This document shows positions 63,679 through 64,000 of a stretch of 64,000 bases of DNA, one piece after another. A model generated the notes under the pieces. That model worked only from the letters and a program-made list of their open reading frames with translations, was not told the origin of the DNA and did not search any database. Every line of letters starts with the position of its first letter. Positions within the stretch are counted from its first letter, which is position 1. The stretch is from Nocardioides turkmenicus. GTDB lineage: Bacteria; Actinomycetota; Actinomycetes; Propionibacteriales; Nocardioidaceae. The stretch covers positions 124,001 through 188,000 of the forward strand of contig NZ_JAALAA010000012.1 of assembly GCF_011045035.1 (NCBI RefSeq), in the 5' to 3' direction. Position numbers and translations under genes: made by a program.

Positions 63679-64000
63679 ATGACCCTGACCGTGTTGCGCC
63701 CGCTGGCGCTGACCCTGTCGCTGGCCGCGTTGCTGGCCGGCACGACCGCCTGCGGCGGCACTGCATCCTCGGGCAAGGACAAGTCGTACGCCGACGAGTC
63801 CCCTAAGAAGATCCTCGCCGACGCGAAGGCGTCGATGGGCTCCTTGAAGTCGGTCCACATCTCGGGGACCGGCCTCGACGACGGCGCCGAGATGTCGATC
63901 GACATGACGGTCTCGACGGCGGGCGACTGCACCGGCAGCATCGGTACGCCCGACGGGGAGATGACGTTGCTCGTCGTCGGCGGCAAGGCCTGGTTCAAGG
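63679..64000 (+). CDS. lipoprotein, cut by window end
   Basis: First ~107 residues of a lipoprotein. Signal peptide LTLSLAALLAGTTAC|GG puts the lipid Cys near residue 24, then KILADAKASMGSLKSVHISGTGLDDGAEMSIDMTVSTAGDCTGSIGTPDGEMTLLVVGGKAWF, a pattern like LppX/LprG/LolA-fold lipoproteins of actinobacteria. Incomplete, so the family call is tentative. Confidence 0.7.
   Translation, partial: MTLTVLRPLALTLSLAALLAGTTACGGTASSGKDKSYADESPKKILADAKASMGSLKSVHISGTGLDDGAEMSIDMTVSTAGDCTGSIGTPDGEMTLLVVGGKAWFK

Overview
The window is 64 kb of high-GC actinobacterial chromosome. The gene set fits the Nocardioidaceae (Nocardioides-like): AfsR/SARP-type regulator, a DsbA-like protein of the mycothiol-dependent Rv2466c type, truncated haemoglobin O, HelR with a rifampicin-associated element, a DtxR/IdeR box, DUF3618 protein, and many starts sitting 6-8 nt after a TANNNT -10 hexamer (leaderless transcription). 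Genus is an inference; no rRNA is present. It is ordinary chromosome rather than phage or plasmid; the only island-like stretch is about 10.3-14.0 kb next to tRNA-Lys.

Layout. 0-8 kb: maf, tRNA-Leu, a small acid/lysine-rich protein, bcp, a DUF3618 membrane protein, a GroES-like protein, a class E/F sortase coupled to a secreted C-terminally anchored protein, a secreted HNH nuclease and a second anchored paralogue. 7.3-9 kb: iron-regulated haem oxygenase and a TetR regulator. 9-14 kb: MFS transporter, esterase, YfcC-type transporter and LysR regulator, bracketed on one side by tRNA-Lys and containing two near-identical terminator hairpins. 14-24.7 kb: PYROXD2-like oxidoreductase, a MarR pair with a perfect palindromic operator, MmcQ/YjbR protein, DUF4352 lipoprotein, a 908-residue SARP regulator, acyl-CoA ligase, MocR/YczR regulator with its divergent YczE membrane protein, tRNA-Arg. 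25-36.5 kb: zinc-ribbon membrane protein, lipoprotein amidase, aminopeptidase P, PrsW protease, a pair of dynamin-like GTPases, ssb, ettA. 36.5-41.5 kb: MFS/MarR between two blocks of a GCCGACTCGGC repeat, thiolase, two-domain thioesterase, hypothetical.

41.6-55.2 kb is an ion-homeostasis region: a deleted corA remnant, a corA with a one-base frameshift and a structured leader holding an 11-codon proline-rich ORF, the complete kdpFABCDE potassium-ATPase operon with three in-phase CGTCARGG repeats in front, a 136-bp palindrome, the trkA-trkH low-affinity potassium pair, globin, OsmC and an MscS channel. 55.3-64 kb: small exported protein, helR behind a perfect 19-bp RAE, pepN, a CHAP-domain wall hydrolase with Ig-like repeats, a 5'-truncated L,D-transpeptidase relic, the Rv2466c-like protein, and a lipoprotein cut by the window edge.

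A recurring theme is intergenic palindromic DNA: at least five unrelated families (near 1.4/55.7, 8.1, 27.8, 36.6/38.6 and 51.1 kb), mostly between convergent genes, some of which have been absorbed into coding ends. The most interesting candidate for an undescribed system is the corA leader (43041-43102): a proline-rich upstream ORF with a strong Shine-Dalgarno embedded in a hairpin that can sequester it.
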